DNA from: Bacteroidales bacterium
GTDB lineage: Bacteria > Bacteroidota > Bacteroidia > Bacteroidales > P3
NCBI GenBank assembly: GCA_017545365.1
Contig: JAFWOP010000066.1
Location: forward strand, 1-64,000
Reading direction: 5' to 3'
DNA: 64,000 nucleotides
In this document: positions 35,162-45,726 of the stretch, piece after piece
Layout of the letters: every line of letters starts with the position of its first letter
How positions within the stretch are numbered: position 1 is the stretch's first letter
Notes under the pieces: model-generated
Seen by the model: the letters and a program-made list of their open reading frames with translations, nothing else
Told to the model about the DNA's origin: nothing
Databases searched by the model: none
Program-made: the position numbers and the translations under genes

Positions 35162-38100
35162 ATGAAAACATTTGTACGTTGTTTGATGCTCGTTGCGGCC
35201 TTGTGCGTCGCGTGGGCAACAAATGCACAGAACCTGGCCGAATACAGGTTCTCCACCGGTACGGATGCGAGCAAATGGATTACCCTCACCACCGACACCA
35301 ACCTGTTGGGGACGGGCTATGTCGACAGCCGCGCATCCTCGCTGCTGAACATCGGGTTTGCATTCCCGTATGGTGATTCCAGCTACACCCAGTTTTCAGT
35401 GAACTCCGACGGCAACCTGCGTCTGGGTTCCACAGTGACTGGGACTGGCAATTACACCACACCATTCAGCAGCACCAACTCAAATTCTAACGGCCCAAAG
35501 ATTAACTTCTTTGGCTGCGACGGGTATTTCCTTGATTCGATACACTATGTGTATGCCGAGAATACCGTCGATGCCAACAACGACAGTCTGTTGGTCGTGG
35601 AATTCTGCCTTGGCACTTACACCACAAGTACTCGTTATCAGAGGTATAAATGGCAAGTGCACCTCTATCCCAACGGCAACATTGTAGTAGCCTATGCCGC
35701 TACAGCCCCCGTTATGGCACCTGCCGTCGCCCACCAGAAGGGTTTCTGCATCAATTCTACCAACGGTATGGTTATCGGTCCTGACAACCAATACTATTGC
35801 TTCCATAATGGTTCTACCATAGCTTGGGCAGCCAACACATGGCCCGCACCCAACACCTTCTACACTTTCACGCCCACGAATAGTACCTGCACTATGCCGT
35901 CAGCAATCACCTTGCACGATGTGGGTACAACTACCGCGACACTCAGCCTCACACCCTCGTGCACATCCTCTACATGGATAGCCTATATCACTCCGGCAGT
36001 CATGGGTATGTCGAGCTACCCCATCACCGACACGATGGCCAGCCTCATGTTCCTCACTCCCAATACTGACTACATGGTGCGTGTGCGCACGCTATGCGGC
36101 GTAGGCGACACCAGCAATGCCCAGTACTTTACGTTCCACACCCGCTGTGCCGACATTACCGCTGCCGACCTGCCCTACACCGAGGACTTCAGCGGTCACT
36201 CCAACATGCAGGCCTACCCCTATTATGGTCCCTCCGTCACTCCTCACTGCTGGGACTTTTACAGCAACGGCACCAACACGGTCGAGACATCTGGCACCAG
36301 CGTCTACTACGGCGGTGTGGCACAGTACACTTCCACTAGTTCCTACGGATGTATCGAGGCCAACAACCCGTACCTCTATATGCCTATCCAGCTCACGGGC
36401 GCAAGTGTTACCAGCACCACTTATCTCAACTATGGAATCCAGCGTGGTAGCGTCAAGTACGCCGTCCTGCCTGCCATCACACCGTCGCTGAATGGTCTAC
36501 AGATTTCGTTCGACTACAAGATGAGCTCTGCCTACAGTGCCACCGCTGCTGCTGCAACACTCGAACTTGGTTATGTCACGGGCGACACCTCCACATTCCA
36601 AAGCATGCAGTCATACCAGGCCGTCACCACGTTGCAACATGTTATCGAGCTCAACCTTGCCACGCTGGCCGCATCGGCTCCCGCTGGCGCACGCCTGGCA
36701 TTCAAGTTCTCCGGCGTACACAATGGTACCGGCACCAGCAGCTACTCCAACGTCAGCGTAGGTATCGACAATATCCTAATCGAAATGCTGCCGACCTGTA
36801 GCCGCATCACAGACCTTGCCGTCTCGAATGTCGACATCAACAGTGCTACACTGACATGGAACGACACTCTCAACACGGGAGCCACTTACACCGTGTACGA
36901 TATGGCCGACACCAGCGTGGTGGCCACCGGCATTACCGCTACGACCTATGTGGTAACAGGCCTCACCTCCAACACGCAGTACACTTTCGGTGTCATGGCC
37001 AACTGCTCAGCTACCGACAATTCCCCAATAACTACCGTCAGTACCCGCACCAATTGCGATGTCTTTCAGCTGCCCTTCACCGAGAACTTCAGTGCTTACA
37101 CCGGACTACCGACCTACCCCTATTATGGTCCCTCCGTTACTCCTTTCTGCTGGGACTACTACAGCAACGGCACCAACACGGTCGAGACTTCTACCACCAG
37201 CGCCTACTACGGCGGTGTGGCACAGTACACTTCCACTAGTTCCTACGGATGCATCGAGGCCAACAACCCGTACCTCTATATGCCTATCCAGCTCACTGGC
37301 GCAAATGTTACAAGTTCCACCTATCTCAATTATGGAATCCAGCGTGGCAGCGTCAAGTACGCCGTCCTGCCTGCCTTCGCACAGTCGCTGAATGGTCTGC
37401 AGATCTCGTTCGACTACAAGATGAGTACTGCCTACAGTGCCACTGCTTCTGCTGCAACACTCGAACTTGGTTATATTACGGGCGACACCTCCACATTCCA
37501 AAGCATGCAGTCGTACCAGGCCGTCACCACGTTGCAACATGTTATCGAGCTCAACCTTGCCACGCTGGCCGCATCGGCTCCCGCTGGCGCACGTCTGGCA
37601 TTCAAATTCTCCGGCGTGCACAATGGTACCGGCACCAGCAGCTATTCCACCGTCAGCTTAGGTATCGACAATATCGTAGTTGAAATATTGCCGACCTGTA
37701 GGCGCGTCACCGATCTTGCCGTCTCGAATGTCGGCATCAACAATGCCACACTGACCTGGAACGATGCTCTCAACACGGGAGCCACTTACACTGTGTACGA
37801 TATGGCCGACACCAGCGTGGTGGCCACCGGCATTACCGCTACGACCTATATGGTAACAGGCCTCACCTCCAACACGCAGTACACTTTCGGTGTCATGGCC
37901 AACTGCTCGGCCACCGACAATTCCTCGATGGCTACCGTCAGCACCCGCACCTCCTGCGACGCCTATCAGCTGCCCTTCACCGAGGACTTCTCGGCCAACC
38001 TGAGCAGCAATCTTTGCTGGCGCGGTGCCACGGGCACCACTGCCGCACAGGTTTTTGCAGGTGCTTCCCTGAATCTCACCACGCCCAACTGGTCATACGT

Positions 38101-41100
38101 CAGCAGCACTCGCGACGGTCTTGCGGGCGGACACTACTACAAGAATGTCTACGGCACCAGTATCAAGAGTTGGATTATCACTCCTGCCATCGACCTGAGC
38201 ACCGTTTCTACGGCACAGCTTTCGTTCGATGTCGCACTCACTGACTACAACAACGCCGCCCTGCCTGATGAAAATGGCGACACCAACACCTCTCAGGCCT
38301 TTATGGTCATTGTCTCGACCGACGGTGGCAACACCTGGTCTGCTTCCAATGCCACTGTGTGGCAGAATGTGGGTGGCGACTACACCTATGCTTCTCTTGC
38401 CGACACTGTTTACCAGAACAAGGTTATCAGCCTGAACCAGTATGTGGGCGACACCATCAAGATTGCCTTCTACTGCCAGTCTCTTTGGAGCGGCGGCGAC
38501 AACGACCTCCACCTCGACAATATCTCCGTCACAGGAGAAAGTTTGGTGCAACCCGGATTACATGTGACCGTCGCTTCTGCCGACACCACTATGGGTACCA
38601 CCGTTCCCGCTCCTGGAACCTACGATTTCTATGAAGGTGACACGATGTACTTCCTTGCCGTGGCCAATCCCGGCTACCAGTTTGTCAACTGGACTGCCAC
38701 CTCATTTGGTGTAACCGACACCAGCACTATCAACCCCATCTACTCAGTCCTCTCCGCCAACATTATTGATATGAATGTTACTCTCACGGCTAACTTCGAA
38801 CCGGTTGGTAACACCTGTAATGTGACCATCTATGCCGAAGATGAATACGGCGACGGCTGGAATGGCAATACCATCACCATCATGCAAGGCACCGACACCG
38901 TGGGCTCCTACAGTATGCCTGACCAAGGTATGTCGAGTACTCGTGTTTACGACACCGTGACCTTCGCTGTTCAGGCAGGTATTCCCGTAAGCTTCGGGTG
39001 GACCACCGGCAGCTGGGCTTCCGAGGTCTCCTTCAGCATTTTGGACGGCAGCGGCTCGGCTGTGTATAGCTGCACCGATGGTGACGACTTGTCTGATGTG
39101 GTGTTCTTCACCCTCAGCGATCCCTGCCCCACATGTGCAGGCGTCCAAAACCTCGCTGTTTCTAACCTCACTACCAATAGCGCCACCCTCGTATGGACGA
39201 GCGACAACAACAATGCCACTTATACGGTGTACGACATGAGCGACACCTCAGTGATAGCATCTGGCCTCACTGCACAGACCTACACCATCACCGGCCTGTC
39301 ATTCGAGACCAACTACCAGTTTGGTGTGGCAGTCAACTGCTCGGCTACTGAGTCTTCGTCTATTGCCACTGTCAACGCTTTCACTGGCTACTGCTTACCG
39401 AATCCCACTTCGGTGGACAACAGCGGTATTACTAGCGTCAGCTTCGGCGGTATGACCAACACCACTCACCCCACCTCGGCCATGTATGCCAATTACAGCA
39501 GCATGAGCGGCAATGTGCCTGCCGGCACTACCGCCACTGTGGACATCACCTATGCCACTGGCTATACCTACGGCACCATCATCTGGGTTGACTGGGACAA
39601 CAGCTTGACCTTTGATGGCAACGAGGTTGTCTATGTGGGTCAGAGCGAGAGCACCAATCCCACCACGCTGACTGCCACCTTCGAGATTCCTGCCACCCAG
39701 GCTCTGGGCAGCTACCGTATGCGTATCCTCGGTTCTGACAGCTACTTCGACAGCTACACCAGCTCGATTGCTGCTGCAGCCAACGCCAATCCTTGTGGCA
39801 GCTACTCCTATGGTGTGGCCGAGGACTACACCCTCATTGTCACTTCGATGCCCAGCTGTCTGCCCATCAACGGCCTCACCGCTACAGCTACTTACAACAG
39901 TGTGACCCTCAGCTGGATTGACACCAACAACACCGGTGCCACCTACACCGTGTACGACATGAGCGACACCAGCGTATTGGCCAGCGGCCTCACCGCCACC
40001 ACCTATACTGCCACGGGTCTCAACTCCAACAGCGACTATGTCTTCGGCGTTGCCTCTAACTGCTCGTCTACAGAGTCGTCTTATATCACCAACGTCAGCT
40101 TCCACACCGAGATGGATCCCATCATGTGTGGCACCGACTTGGCCAGCATCTACGTCAATGCTGACAGCGCCACTGGTAATACCTCTTACATGCCCGGCTA
40201 CAGCCTGTACAACTACAGCTACACCGAGGTCATCGTTCCTGCCAGCCGTCTGACCGGCCTGGGTGAAATCAAGGGTATGGCTTTCGAAGTTGCCGACTTC
40301 AATGCCTCCGCAGGCCAGAAATTCGACAACTGCGAGATTTACCTGATGCATACCAACGCCACTTCGCTGTCTGATGGCTTTATACAGGATAGTAACAACT
40401 TCCAGTTGGTCTACAGCGGCACCCTCAACTACGAGAGCGCTGGCTGGCGTAATGTCACCTTCGACAATAGCTTCATGTACAATGGTCTCAGCAACGTGGT
40501 GGTTGCAGTACGCCGCAACCATGGCTCATGGACATCTGGCAGCAGCTTCGTTGCATACACTGACAGTGTTCAGGTAGCCCGTTACGTCTATCGCGACGCT
40601 TCGGCCTACACCATCGGCGAAATCACCGGCGGCACAGCCACTACCACTGTACCTCTCTACCGTCTCATCGGCTGCGAGAGCACTCTTCCTGCTCCTGTGA
40701 CCATCAACATTGCTTCTGACAACACCACCATGGGTACCACCTTGCCCGCTCCCGGCACCTACACCTACAACGTAGGCGACTCCGTCAGCGCCGCAGCAGT
40801 GGCCAACCCCGGCTACCACTTCACCTACTGGGTGATTTCGTTCGGCATTCTCTCCGACACGATACCCTTCAGTTCCTACAGTGATGTGATTCCCGCCTTC
40901 GTGTCTGGCATGACCCTCAACCTGACGGCTCACTTCGCAGCCAACCAGTACACTGTCACTGCCTCGCCCAACAGCCCTGTGATGGGTACTGTGACCGGTT
41001 CGGGTACCTATAGCCATGGCAGCACCGCCACCCTTACGGCTGTGCCCGCCGCCAACACTCACTTCGTGCAGTGGAACGACGGCGACACCAACGCCACGCG

Positions 41101-42343
41101 TACTATCGTTGTGACAAGCGACACGACCTTTACGGCCACCTTCGCCTTCAACCCCGTCACTGTGACGCTGATTAACGCCAATCCCACCATGGGTACTACC
41201 AATCCTGTTCCCGGCACTTACACCTTCAACCTGGGTGACTCCATCGGAGCTCTGGCCACAGCCAACACCGGCTACCACTTCGCATACTGGGCTCTGAACA
41301 TGGCTGGTGCCACCGACACCATCATGGACAACCCCATCGGAGAGGTGATTCCCAACCTGCCGATGTTTGCCGGTATGAACTTCACCGTCACCGCCAACTT
41401 CGCACCCAACCAGTACACCCTCACCGTTGCCGCCAACGACAACACCATGGGTACTGTCACCGGCTCAGGTACGTATAACTATCTCGACACCGTCACCATC
41501 ACCGCCACTCCTGCCAACCACTGCCTCTTCGTACAGTGGAACGACGGCAACACCAATGCTGTCCGCGACGTGGTTGTGACCGGCGACGCCACCTACACCG
41601 CCACCTTCCAGGCCGAGCCTCAGTATGAGGTGACGTTCATTGTCGTGCCTGACAATGGAGGTACAGTCTCTGGTGCAGGTCTCTACTATGCTGGTGAGTC
41701 CGTCACCATCATCGCCAATCCCAATAATGGTTACCACTTCGTTGGCTGGGCATATGAAGGCACTGTCGATCCGTTCGACTACTTCATATTCTCTCACGAA
41801 CAGACCTACACCTTCTCCATGACGGAACAAAACCAGCATATATACGCACTCTTCGCAGAGGATGCTGAACCTGTCTCCGTCACTGTCACTATCAACAATC
41901 CCGATTGGGGTCATGTGCTCATCAACGGTGTACAGACCAACACCGTCACTGTCAACGTAGGCGACAACATCGTGCTTGAAGCTGTGGCAGCCGACGGCTT
42001 CCACTTCGACAGATGGGAAGGTGTGCCCACCGTCAACGACACGATACCTGGTCCCGTTTGTTCCTTCACCGTTACTGAGGCTATCAACATCAACTGCTTC
42101 TTCGCAGAGAACGTTGGTATCAACGATGTGGTTGAGGACAACATCGTTATCTACTCTGAGAACAGCAGCATCATGGTTCGAGGTGCCGAACAGCAGACCA
42201 TCCGCGTCTTCGACGTGGTGGGCCGCATGGTCGCACAGCGCAACGCCACTGCCATCGAAGAGACCATCCAGATGCCCTCCACGGGAGTCTATCTGGTCCA
42301 GATTGGCAACCGTCCCGCACGCCGCGTTGTGGTTCGCAAGTAA
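35162..42343 (+). CDS. Giant multi-domain T9SS surface protein (2393 residues)
   Basis: The signal peptide is cleaved near TNA-Q (residue 22). Domains in rough order: an N-terminal beta domain (25-240), an Fn3-like domain (245-330), two nearly identical 300-residue modules (337-636 and 637-936), each a jelly-roll-like domain plus Fn3, a choice-of-anchor-like domain (937-1133), a GYQFVNW repeat (about 1135-1220), a DEYGDGWNG domain (about 1220-1325), Fn3, a GEVED domain (about 1411-1560, with WVDWDNSLTFDG and GSYSYGVAEDYTL), Fn3, another beta domain (about 1655-1835), several GYHF-type bacterial repeats (about 1840-2315) and a C-terminal sorting domain (VFDVVGRMVAQ, ending RRVVVRK). It should be secreted by T9SS as an adhesin-like surface fibre. 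No enzyme motif is visible. Confidence 0.9.
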   Translation: MKTFVRCLMLVAALCVAWATNAQNLAEYRFSTGTDASKWITLTTDTNLLGTGYVDSRASSLLNIGFAFPYGDSSYTQFSVNSDGNLRLGSTVTGTGNYTTPFSSTNSNSNGPKINFFGCDGYFLDSIHYVYAENTVDANNDSLLVVEFCLGTYTTSTRYQRYKWQVHLYPNGNIVVAYAATAPVMAPAVAHQKGFCINSTNGMVIGPDNQYYCFHNGSTIAWAANTWPAPNTFYTFTPTNSTCTMPSAITLHDVGTTTATLSLTPSCTSSTWIAYITPAVMGMSSYPITDTMASLMFLTPNTDYMVRVRTLCGVGDTSNAQYFTFHTRCADITAADLPYTEDFSGHSNMQAYPYYGPSVTPHCWDFYSNGTNTVETSGTSVYYGGVAQYTSTSSYGCIEANNPYLYMPIQLTGASVTSTTYLNYGIQRGSVKYAVLPAITPSLNGLQISFDYKMSSAYSATAAAATLELGYVTGDTSTFQSMQSYQAVTTLQHVIELNLATLAASAPAGARLAFKFSGVHNGTGTSSYSNVSVGIDNILIEMLPTCSRITDLAVSNVDINSATLTWNDTLNTGATYTVYDMADTSVVATGITATTYVVTGLTSNTQYTFGVMANCSATDNSPITTVSTRTNCDVFQLPFTENFSAYTGLPTYPYYGPSVTPFCWDYYSNGTNTVETSTTSAYYGGVAQYTSTSSYGCIEANNPYLYMPIQLTGANVTSSTYLNYGIQRGSVKYAVLPAFAQSLNGLQISFDYKMSTAYSATASAATLELGYITGDTSTFQSMQSYQAVTTLQHVIELNLATLAASAPAGARLAFKFSGVHNGTGTSSYSTVSLGIDNIVVEILPTCRRVTDLAVSNVGINNATLTWNDALNTGATYTVYDMADTSVVATGITATTYMVTGLTSNTQYTFGVMANCSATDNSSMATVSTRTSCDAYQLPFTEDFSANLSSNLCWRGATGTTAAQVFAGASLNLTTPNWSYVSSTRDGLAGGHYYKNVYGTSIKSWIITPAIDLSTVSTAQLSFDVALTDYNNAALPDENGDTNTSQAFMVIVSTDGGNTWSASNATVWQNVGGDYTYASLADTVYQNKVISLNQYVGDTIKIAFYCQSLWSGGDNDLHLDNISVTGESLVQPGLHVTVASADTTMGTTVPAPGTYDFYEGDTMYFLAVANPGYQFVNWTATSFGVTDTSTINPIYSVLSANIIDMNVTLTANFEPVGNTCNVTIYAEDEYGDGWNGNTITIMQGTDTVGSYSMPDQGMSSTRVYDTVTFAVQAGIPVSFGWTTGSWASEVSFSILDGSGSAVYSCTDGDDLSDVVFFTLSDPCPTCAGVQNLAVSNLTTNSATLVWTSDNNNATYTVYDMSDTSVIASGLTAQTYTITGLSFETNYQFGVAVNCSATESSSIATVNAFTGYCLPNPTSVDNSGITSVSFGGMTNTTHPTSAMYANYSSMSGNVPAGTTATVDITYATGYTYGTIIWVDWDNSLTFDGNEVVYVGQSESTNPTTLTATFEIPATQALGSYRMRILGSDSYFDSYTSSIAAAANANPCGSYSYGVAEDYTLIVTSMPSCLPINGLTATATYNSVTLSWIDTNNTGATYTVYDMSDTSVLASGLTATTYTATGLNSNSDYVFGVASNCSSTESSYITNVSFHTEMDPIMCGTDLASIYVNADSATGNTSYMPGYSLYNYSYTEVIVPASRLTGLGEIKGMAFEVADFNASAGQKFDNCEIYLMHTNATSLSDGFIQDSNNFQLVYSGTLNYESAGWRNVTFDNSFMYNGLSNVVVAVRRNHGSWTSGSSFVAYTDSVQVARYVYRDASAYTIGEITGGTATTTVPLYRLIGCESTLPAPVTINIASDNTTMGTTLPAPGTYTYNVGDSVSAAAVANPGYHFTYWVISFGILSDTIPFSSYSDVIPAFVSGMTLNLTAHFAANQYTVTASPNSPVMGTVTGSGTYSHGSTATLTAVPAANTHFVQWNDGDTNATRTIVVTSDTTFTATFAFNPVTVTLINANPTMGTTNPVPGTYTFNLGDSIGALATANTGYHFAYWALNMAGATDTIMDNPIGEVIPNLPMFAGMNFTVTANFAPNQYTLTVAANDNTMGTVTGSGTYNYLDTVTITATPANHCLFVQWNDGNTNAVRDVVVTGDATYTATFQAEPQYEVTFIVVPDNGGTVSGAGLYYAGESVTIIANPNNGYHFVGWAYEGTVDPFDYFIFSHEQTYTFSMTEQNQHIYALFAEDAEPVSVTVTINNPDWGHVLINGVQTNTVTVNVGDNIVLEAVAADGFHFDRWEGVPTVNDTIPGPVCSFTVTEAININCFFAENVGINDVVEDNIVIYSENSSIMVRGAEQQTIRVFDVVGRMVAQRNATAIEETIQMPSTGVYLVQIGNRPARRVVVRK
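36170..37969 (+). repeat. 900-bp tandem duplication inside the giant protein gene
   Basis: Units 36170-37069 and 37070-37969 align without a gap at an exact 900-base offset (300 codons) with only scattered, mostly silent differences. For example, 36601-36660 and 37501-37560 differ at one base. A third unit begins at 37970 (LPFTEDFSA) but then diverges. Confidence 0.9.
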
Positions 42344-42390
42344 AATTGGTTCTCGTTGGGAATTCCCCAATCCGCTAACCAATACACTCA

Positions 42391-42428
42391 AGAAGGCCGT
42401 CCGTGATGGGACGGCCTTCTCTTTTTTT
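42391..42428 (+). terminator. Intrinsic terminator after the giant protein gene
   Basis: A 12-bp perfect stem (AGAAGGCCGTCC at 42391-42402 with 42409-42420) is followed by CTTTTTTT. Confidence 0.92.
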
Positions 42429-42460
42429 GCACAGAAATACAATAATCGCGAAAAAATGTG

Positions 42461-42468
42461 TATTTTTG
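42461..42468 (+). promoter_or_regulatory. Promoter -7 element of the AGCS symporter gene
   Basis: TATTTTTG followed by C, preceded by AAAAAATGTG, 23 bases before the ATG at 42492. Confidence 0.75.
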
Positions 42469-42491
42469 CATCTGCTTTTATTCGAAAAAAA

Positions 42492-44030
42492 ATGGACGAA
42501 ATCATTACCTTTCTCAACAGCTGTGTGTGGAGTTGGCCGCTTGTAGGCCTCTGCCTCCTCGGCGCGCTTTATTTCAGTTTTGGCACCCGCTTTGTGCAGG
42601 TGCGCCACTTGGGCGAGATGGTTCGTCTGCTTTTCAAGAACGACAAGACCAAGAAGGAGGGCATCAGTTCGTTCCAAGCCTTTGCCCTTGCCCTTTCGGG
42701 AAGAGTGGGCACCGGCAACATCGTAGGTGTGGCCATGGCCATCGGCTTCGGCGGGCCGGGAGCCATCGTGTGGATGTGGATTATAGCCTTCCTTGGGGCT
42801 GGCACTGCCTATGCCGAGGCTTGTCTGGCACAGATATACAAACAACGCCATGGCAGCGAGCTGCGCGGCGGCCCTGCCTACTATATCGAGCGGGGGCTCA
42901 ACTGCCGCTGGCTGGCCATCCTCTTTGCCGTCATCACGGTGCTGGCGTGCGCCATCTGTCTGCCACCTATCCACAGCAACAGCATCGCCATGTCGTTCTC
43001 CTCCACCTTCCACATCGCACCCTGGATAATAGGGGTGGCGGTGGCCTCGCTCATCGCATTGGTGGTGTTGGGCGGCGTAAAGCGCATCTCGGCCGTGGCC
43101 GAGATTGTCACCCCCTTCATGGCCATAGCATACATCATCCTCAGCATCGTCGTGCTTATTGTCAACATCCATGCTGTCCCTGCCGCCTTCCACGACATGC
43201 TAACCAGTGCCTTCGGCATGCATCAGGCCTTGGGCGGCATTATGGGGTCGGCTGTGGCATGGGGTGTCAAGCGGGGCATCTACAGCAACGAGGCCGGACA
43301 GGGCACGGCCCCTATCGTGGCCGCAGCCGCCAAGGTGGACCACCCCGTCAAGCAGGGACTGGTGCAAGGCTTCTCGGTCTATGTGGACACGCTGCTGGTC
43401 TGCACCGCCACCGCCGTCATGCTGCTGGCCACCAAGTGCTACAACGTCATCGACCCCGCCACAGGTGGCTATCTTGTAAAGTCTCAAGTGGCAGAACTGG
43501 GGCAGCCGGGCGTGGAATACACCATTGCCGCCCTCGGCACCTTCCTTGGCCACAACCTTGGCGGCATCGTCATCAGCATCACCCTCTTCTTCTTCGCCTT
43601 CACCACCGTGATGGCCTATTACTACTATGCCGAGACCAACCTGATATACCTCTTCGGCAAAGCCCGCGAGCACCGTCTCAAAATACAGGACAAATACTTC
43701 GACACTTCTAACCTGGCAGAAGCCAAACGCCGAGACCGCCTGATTTTCGACAGCCAAAAAGACGAACGTCGCATCATCGCCATACTCCGCATCCTTTTCA
43801 TCGGGGCTGTGCTGTTCGGCAGCCTCAAGGAAGCCGGGGTAATCTGGAGCCTGGGCGACATGGGCGTAGGCTTGATGGCATGGATTAACATTATCGCCAT
43901 CCTCCTGCTTTCACCCAAGGCCTTCCGCATCCTCCGCGACTATGAGCAGCAGAAGAAACAAGGCATCAAGAACCCCAAGTTCTCCCCTAAAGAGCTGGAC
44001 ATCAAGAATGCCGACTTTTGGGAGGAATAA
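42492..44030 (+). CDS. Alanine/glycine:sodium symporter (AGCS family)
   Basis: The start is the ATG at 42492, just downstream of the promoter. The longer frame reaching back into the giant protein gene is a chance opening. The 512-residue protein has about ten membrane segments and the AGCS signatures GRVGTGNIVGVAMAIGFGGP and AYAEACLAQIYK in the first third, and the GIYSNEAGQGTAPIV motif near 280. It imports alanine or glycine with Na+ or H+ at the inner membrane. The tail is hydrophilic and cytoplasmic (about 460-512). The next gene starts 9 bases after its stop. Confidence 0.94.
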   Translation: MDEIITFLNSCVWSWPLVGLCLLGALYFSFGTRFVQVRHLGEMVRLLFKNDKTKKEGISSFQAFALALSGRVGTGNIVGVAMAIGFGGPGAIVWMWIIAFLGAGTAYAEACLAQIYKQRHGSELRGGPAYYIERGLNCRWLAILFAVITVLACAICLPPIHSNSIAMSFSSTFHIAPWIIGVAVASLIALVVLGGVKRISAVAEIVTPFMAIAYIILSIVVLIVNIHAVPAAFHDMLTSAFGMHQALGGIMGSAVAWGVKRGIYSNEAGQGTAPIVAAAAKVDHPVKQGLVQGFSVYVDTLLVCTATAVMLLATKCYNVIDPATGGYLVKSQVAELGQPGVEYTIAALGTFLGHNLGGIVISITLFFFAFTTVMAYYYYAETNLIYLFGKAREHRLKIQDKYFDTSNLAEAKRRDRLIFDSQKDERRIIAILRILFIGAVLFGSLKEAGVIWSLGDMGVGLMAWINIIAILLLSPKAFRILRDYEQQKKQGIKNPKFSPKELDIKNADFWEE

Positions 44031-44039
44031 CGCTCCTGT

Positions 44040-45575
44040 ATGATGAACCACCTCATTCACAAACTATTGCTTGTCGCATTGCTGGTGTGCGGACACGGCT
44101 GTTTACAAGCACAGGAACTGCGTGTTGCTTATTCCGAAGTGATGATGGCCCCCGACGACAGCACCCGCTTCCATGCCCTTAGGAAGCTGCACATCAATGC
44201 CATGGAGAACGGTATAGCCGTCAGCTACAAGGGGGTGGACACGTTGTGGCTTGACATACCCGCCGACGCACAGAGTATACCTCTTGGAAGCCTCAACGAC
44301 TTTGGCGGCACCGTGCTAGTGGTACGGAACAACAGCCACCACCTTTTCCTCTTCAGCCACAGACCTGCAAACGGCATGTTGTCTTTGGACAGCACAGCTG
44401 CCATAAGCTACGACAACCTGCATTATGCCATCGACAGCGGCGACTACCGCGGCTTTCCAACCCTACGCGAAGGCCGCTGGCTGGTGGAAGTCACCGACAG
44501 CACCCCTTGGGTCGCCCAACGCGAAGGGCGTTCCTACGGCCATTATCGCAAGGAATTGATGTACGTCGAAAACGGCTTCAGCCCCGACCGTCCGGCCATG
44601 CCCTATAGCGGCAGCCGCTCCCACGCATCGCTCAGAGGCTGTCCGCTGGATGACGACACCCTCTTCACCTTCGGCAATCTCACACTGCTCCGCGACAGCA
44701 ACTCCACTTATCGTACCTGTCTGCTCGACCTCAACGAGCAGACCAATGCCTACCTGCACCACATCGTCGTCAAAACGCCACCCAGCAGCATGACCGACGA
44801 CCGTCTTTTACGCATCTACAACTGCTATCGCGTAACGCTTGATCAAATCAGCATCCTCGGCACCTACTCCACAAGCAACCACTCTGGCTACGGTATCCTT
44901 ATGGACAACTGCCGCCACACCTTGGTGCAACACCTATATGCCCGTTCGGCATGGGGCATCTTCGGCACCAACAACATGCACAGCACCGTAATAGAAGAAA
45001 GCGACTTCAACCGTTTCGACATCCATTGCTATGGCCGTGATGTCACCATTCGGCGCTGCCGACAGCACGACGGTTACAACCAATACGCATCAGTCTATGG
45101 CACTATCCTCTACAGTGGATGTACTTTCAGCAACTTCACACCCCTGCTCATCGAGGCCAGCTACAACGCCTACCCCCATTTCTCTTTCGAGATGGTAGAC
45201 TGCGACTGGCACCTCACCCGCCAGCGCCACACCCTGATGCTGGCCGGACGGTTGGACAACGGAAACCCCGCCCGACACGAATTGCAAGAGAAATGCCTGC
45301 CCGACATCAGCCTCTCAGGGCTTTCGTTGACGGCTGAACGAAGAGTACGCACACTGACTCTACTACATTATAACGGCACTATCGACCCCATAACCATCGG
45401 CGGTATCCGAAACATAAGCATCTCAGACCTGTCTGGCAACCCACTAAGGTTACAGCTCATAGACCGACCCTCCAGCTTGACCCTCTCCAACAAGGTGTCG
45501 CTCACCCTCCCTTCTGGAAGCCGACAACTGCATCAATTCAAAAAAAAGTCTCTGTCTTTGATAAATACGCATTGA
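44040..45575 (+). CDS. Secreted right-handed beta-helix-like protein
   Basis: The 511-residue precursor has a signal peptide (cleavage near LQA-Q, residue 25). The central part (about 235-440) reads as short beta strands with regularly spaced Asn/His/Cys turns (LLRIYNCYRVTLDQISILG, NHSGYGILMDNCRHTLVQHL, VTIRRCRQHDGYNQYASVYG), the pattern of parallel beta-helix proteins such as pectate-lyase-like folds. No lyase catalytic residues can be assigned and there is no T9SS tail. It directly follows the symporter gene, so the two may be co-transcribed, but no shared function is evident. Confidence 0.65.
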   Translation: MMNHLIHKLLLVALLVCGHGCLQAQELRVAYSEVMMAPDDSTRFHALRKLHINAMENGIAVSYKGVDTLWLDIPADAQSIPLGSLNDFGGTVLVVRNNSHHLFLFSHRPANGMLSLDSTAAISYDNLHYAIDSGDYRGFPTLREGRWLVEVTDSTPWVAQREGRSYGHYRKELMYVENGFSPDRPAMPYSGSRSHASLRGCPLDDDTLFTFGNLTLLRDSNSTYRTCLLDLNEQTNAYLHHIVVKTPPSSMTDDRLLRIYNCYRVTLDQISILGTYSTSNHSGYGILMDNCRHTLVQHLYARSAWGIFGTNNMHSTVIEESDFNRFDIHCYGRDVTIRRCRQHDGYNQYASVYGTILYSGCTFSNFTPLLIEASYNAYPHFSFEMVDCDWHLTRQRHTLMLAGRLDNGNPARHELQEKCLPDISLSGLSLTAERRVRTLTLLHYNGTIDPITIGGIRNISISDLSGNPLRLQLIDRPSSLTLSNKVSLTLPSGSRQLHQFKKKSLSLINTH

Positions 45576-45669
45576 CACTAACTCATAGCCCGACAAACCA
45601 ACCCCTACTGGACATATTGTCACCAGCTTCACTCTTCTGCCGTTAAAAAAGGTTAAAAAAAACATTCTC

Positions 45670-45699
45670 TTGATAATTTAAATATTCTTTGTAACTTTG
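45670..45699 (+). promoter_or_regulatory. Promoter (-33 TTG and -7 TAACTTTG)
   Basis: TTG at 45670-45672 is followed after 19 bases by TAACTTTG (45692-45699), the expected Bacteroidota spacing. Transcription would begin near 45706, about 20 bases before the non-AUG start region of the next gene. Confidence 0.78.
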
Positions 45700-45726
45700 T
45701 AAAATAGTTTTCATACCAAAAAACCT

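Noticed and set aside
41976..42491. Upstream extension of the symporter frame into the giant surface gene
   Set aside because: It overlaps another real gene in a different frame and crosses a terminator and the promoter at 42461-42468. The ATG at 42492 fits family length.
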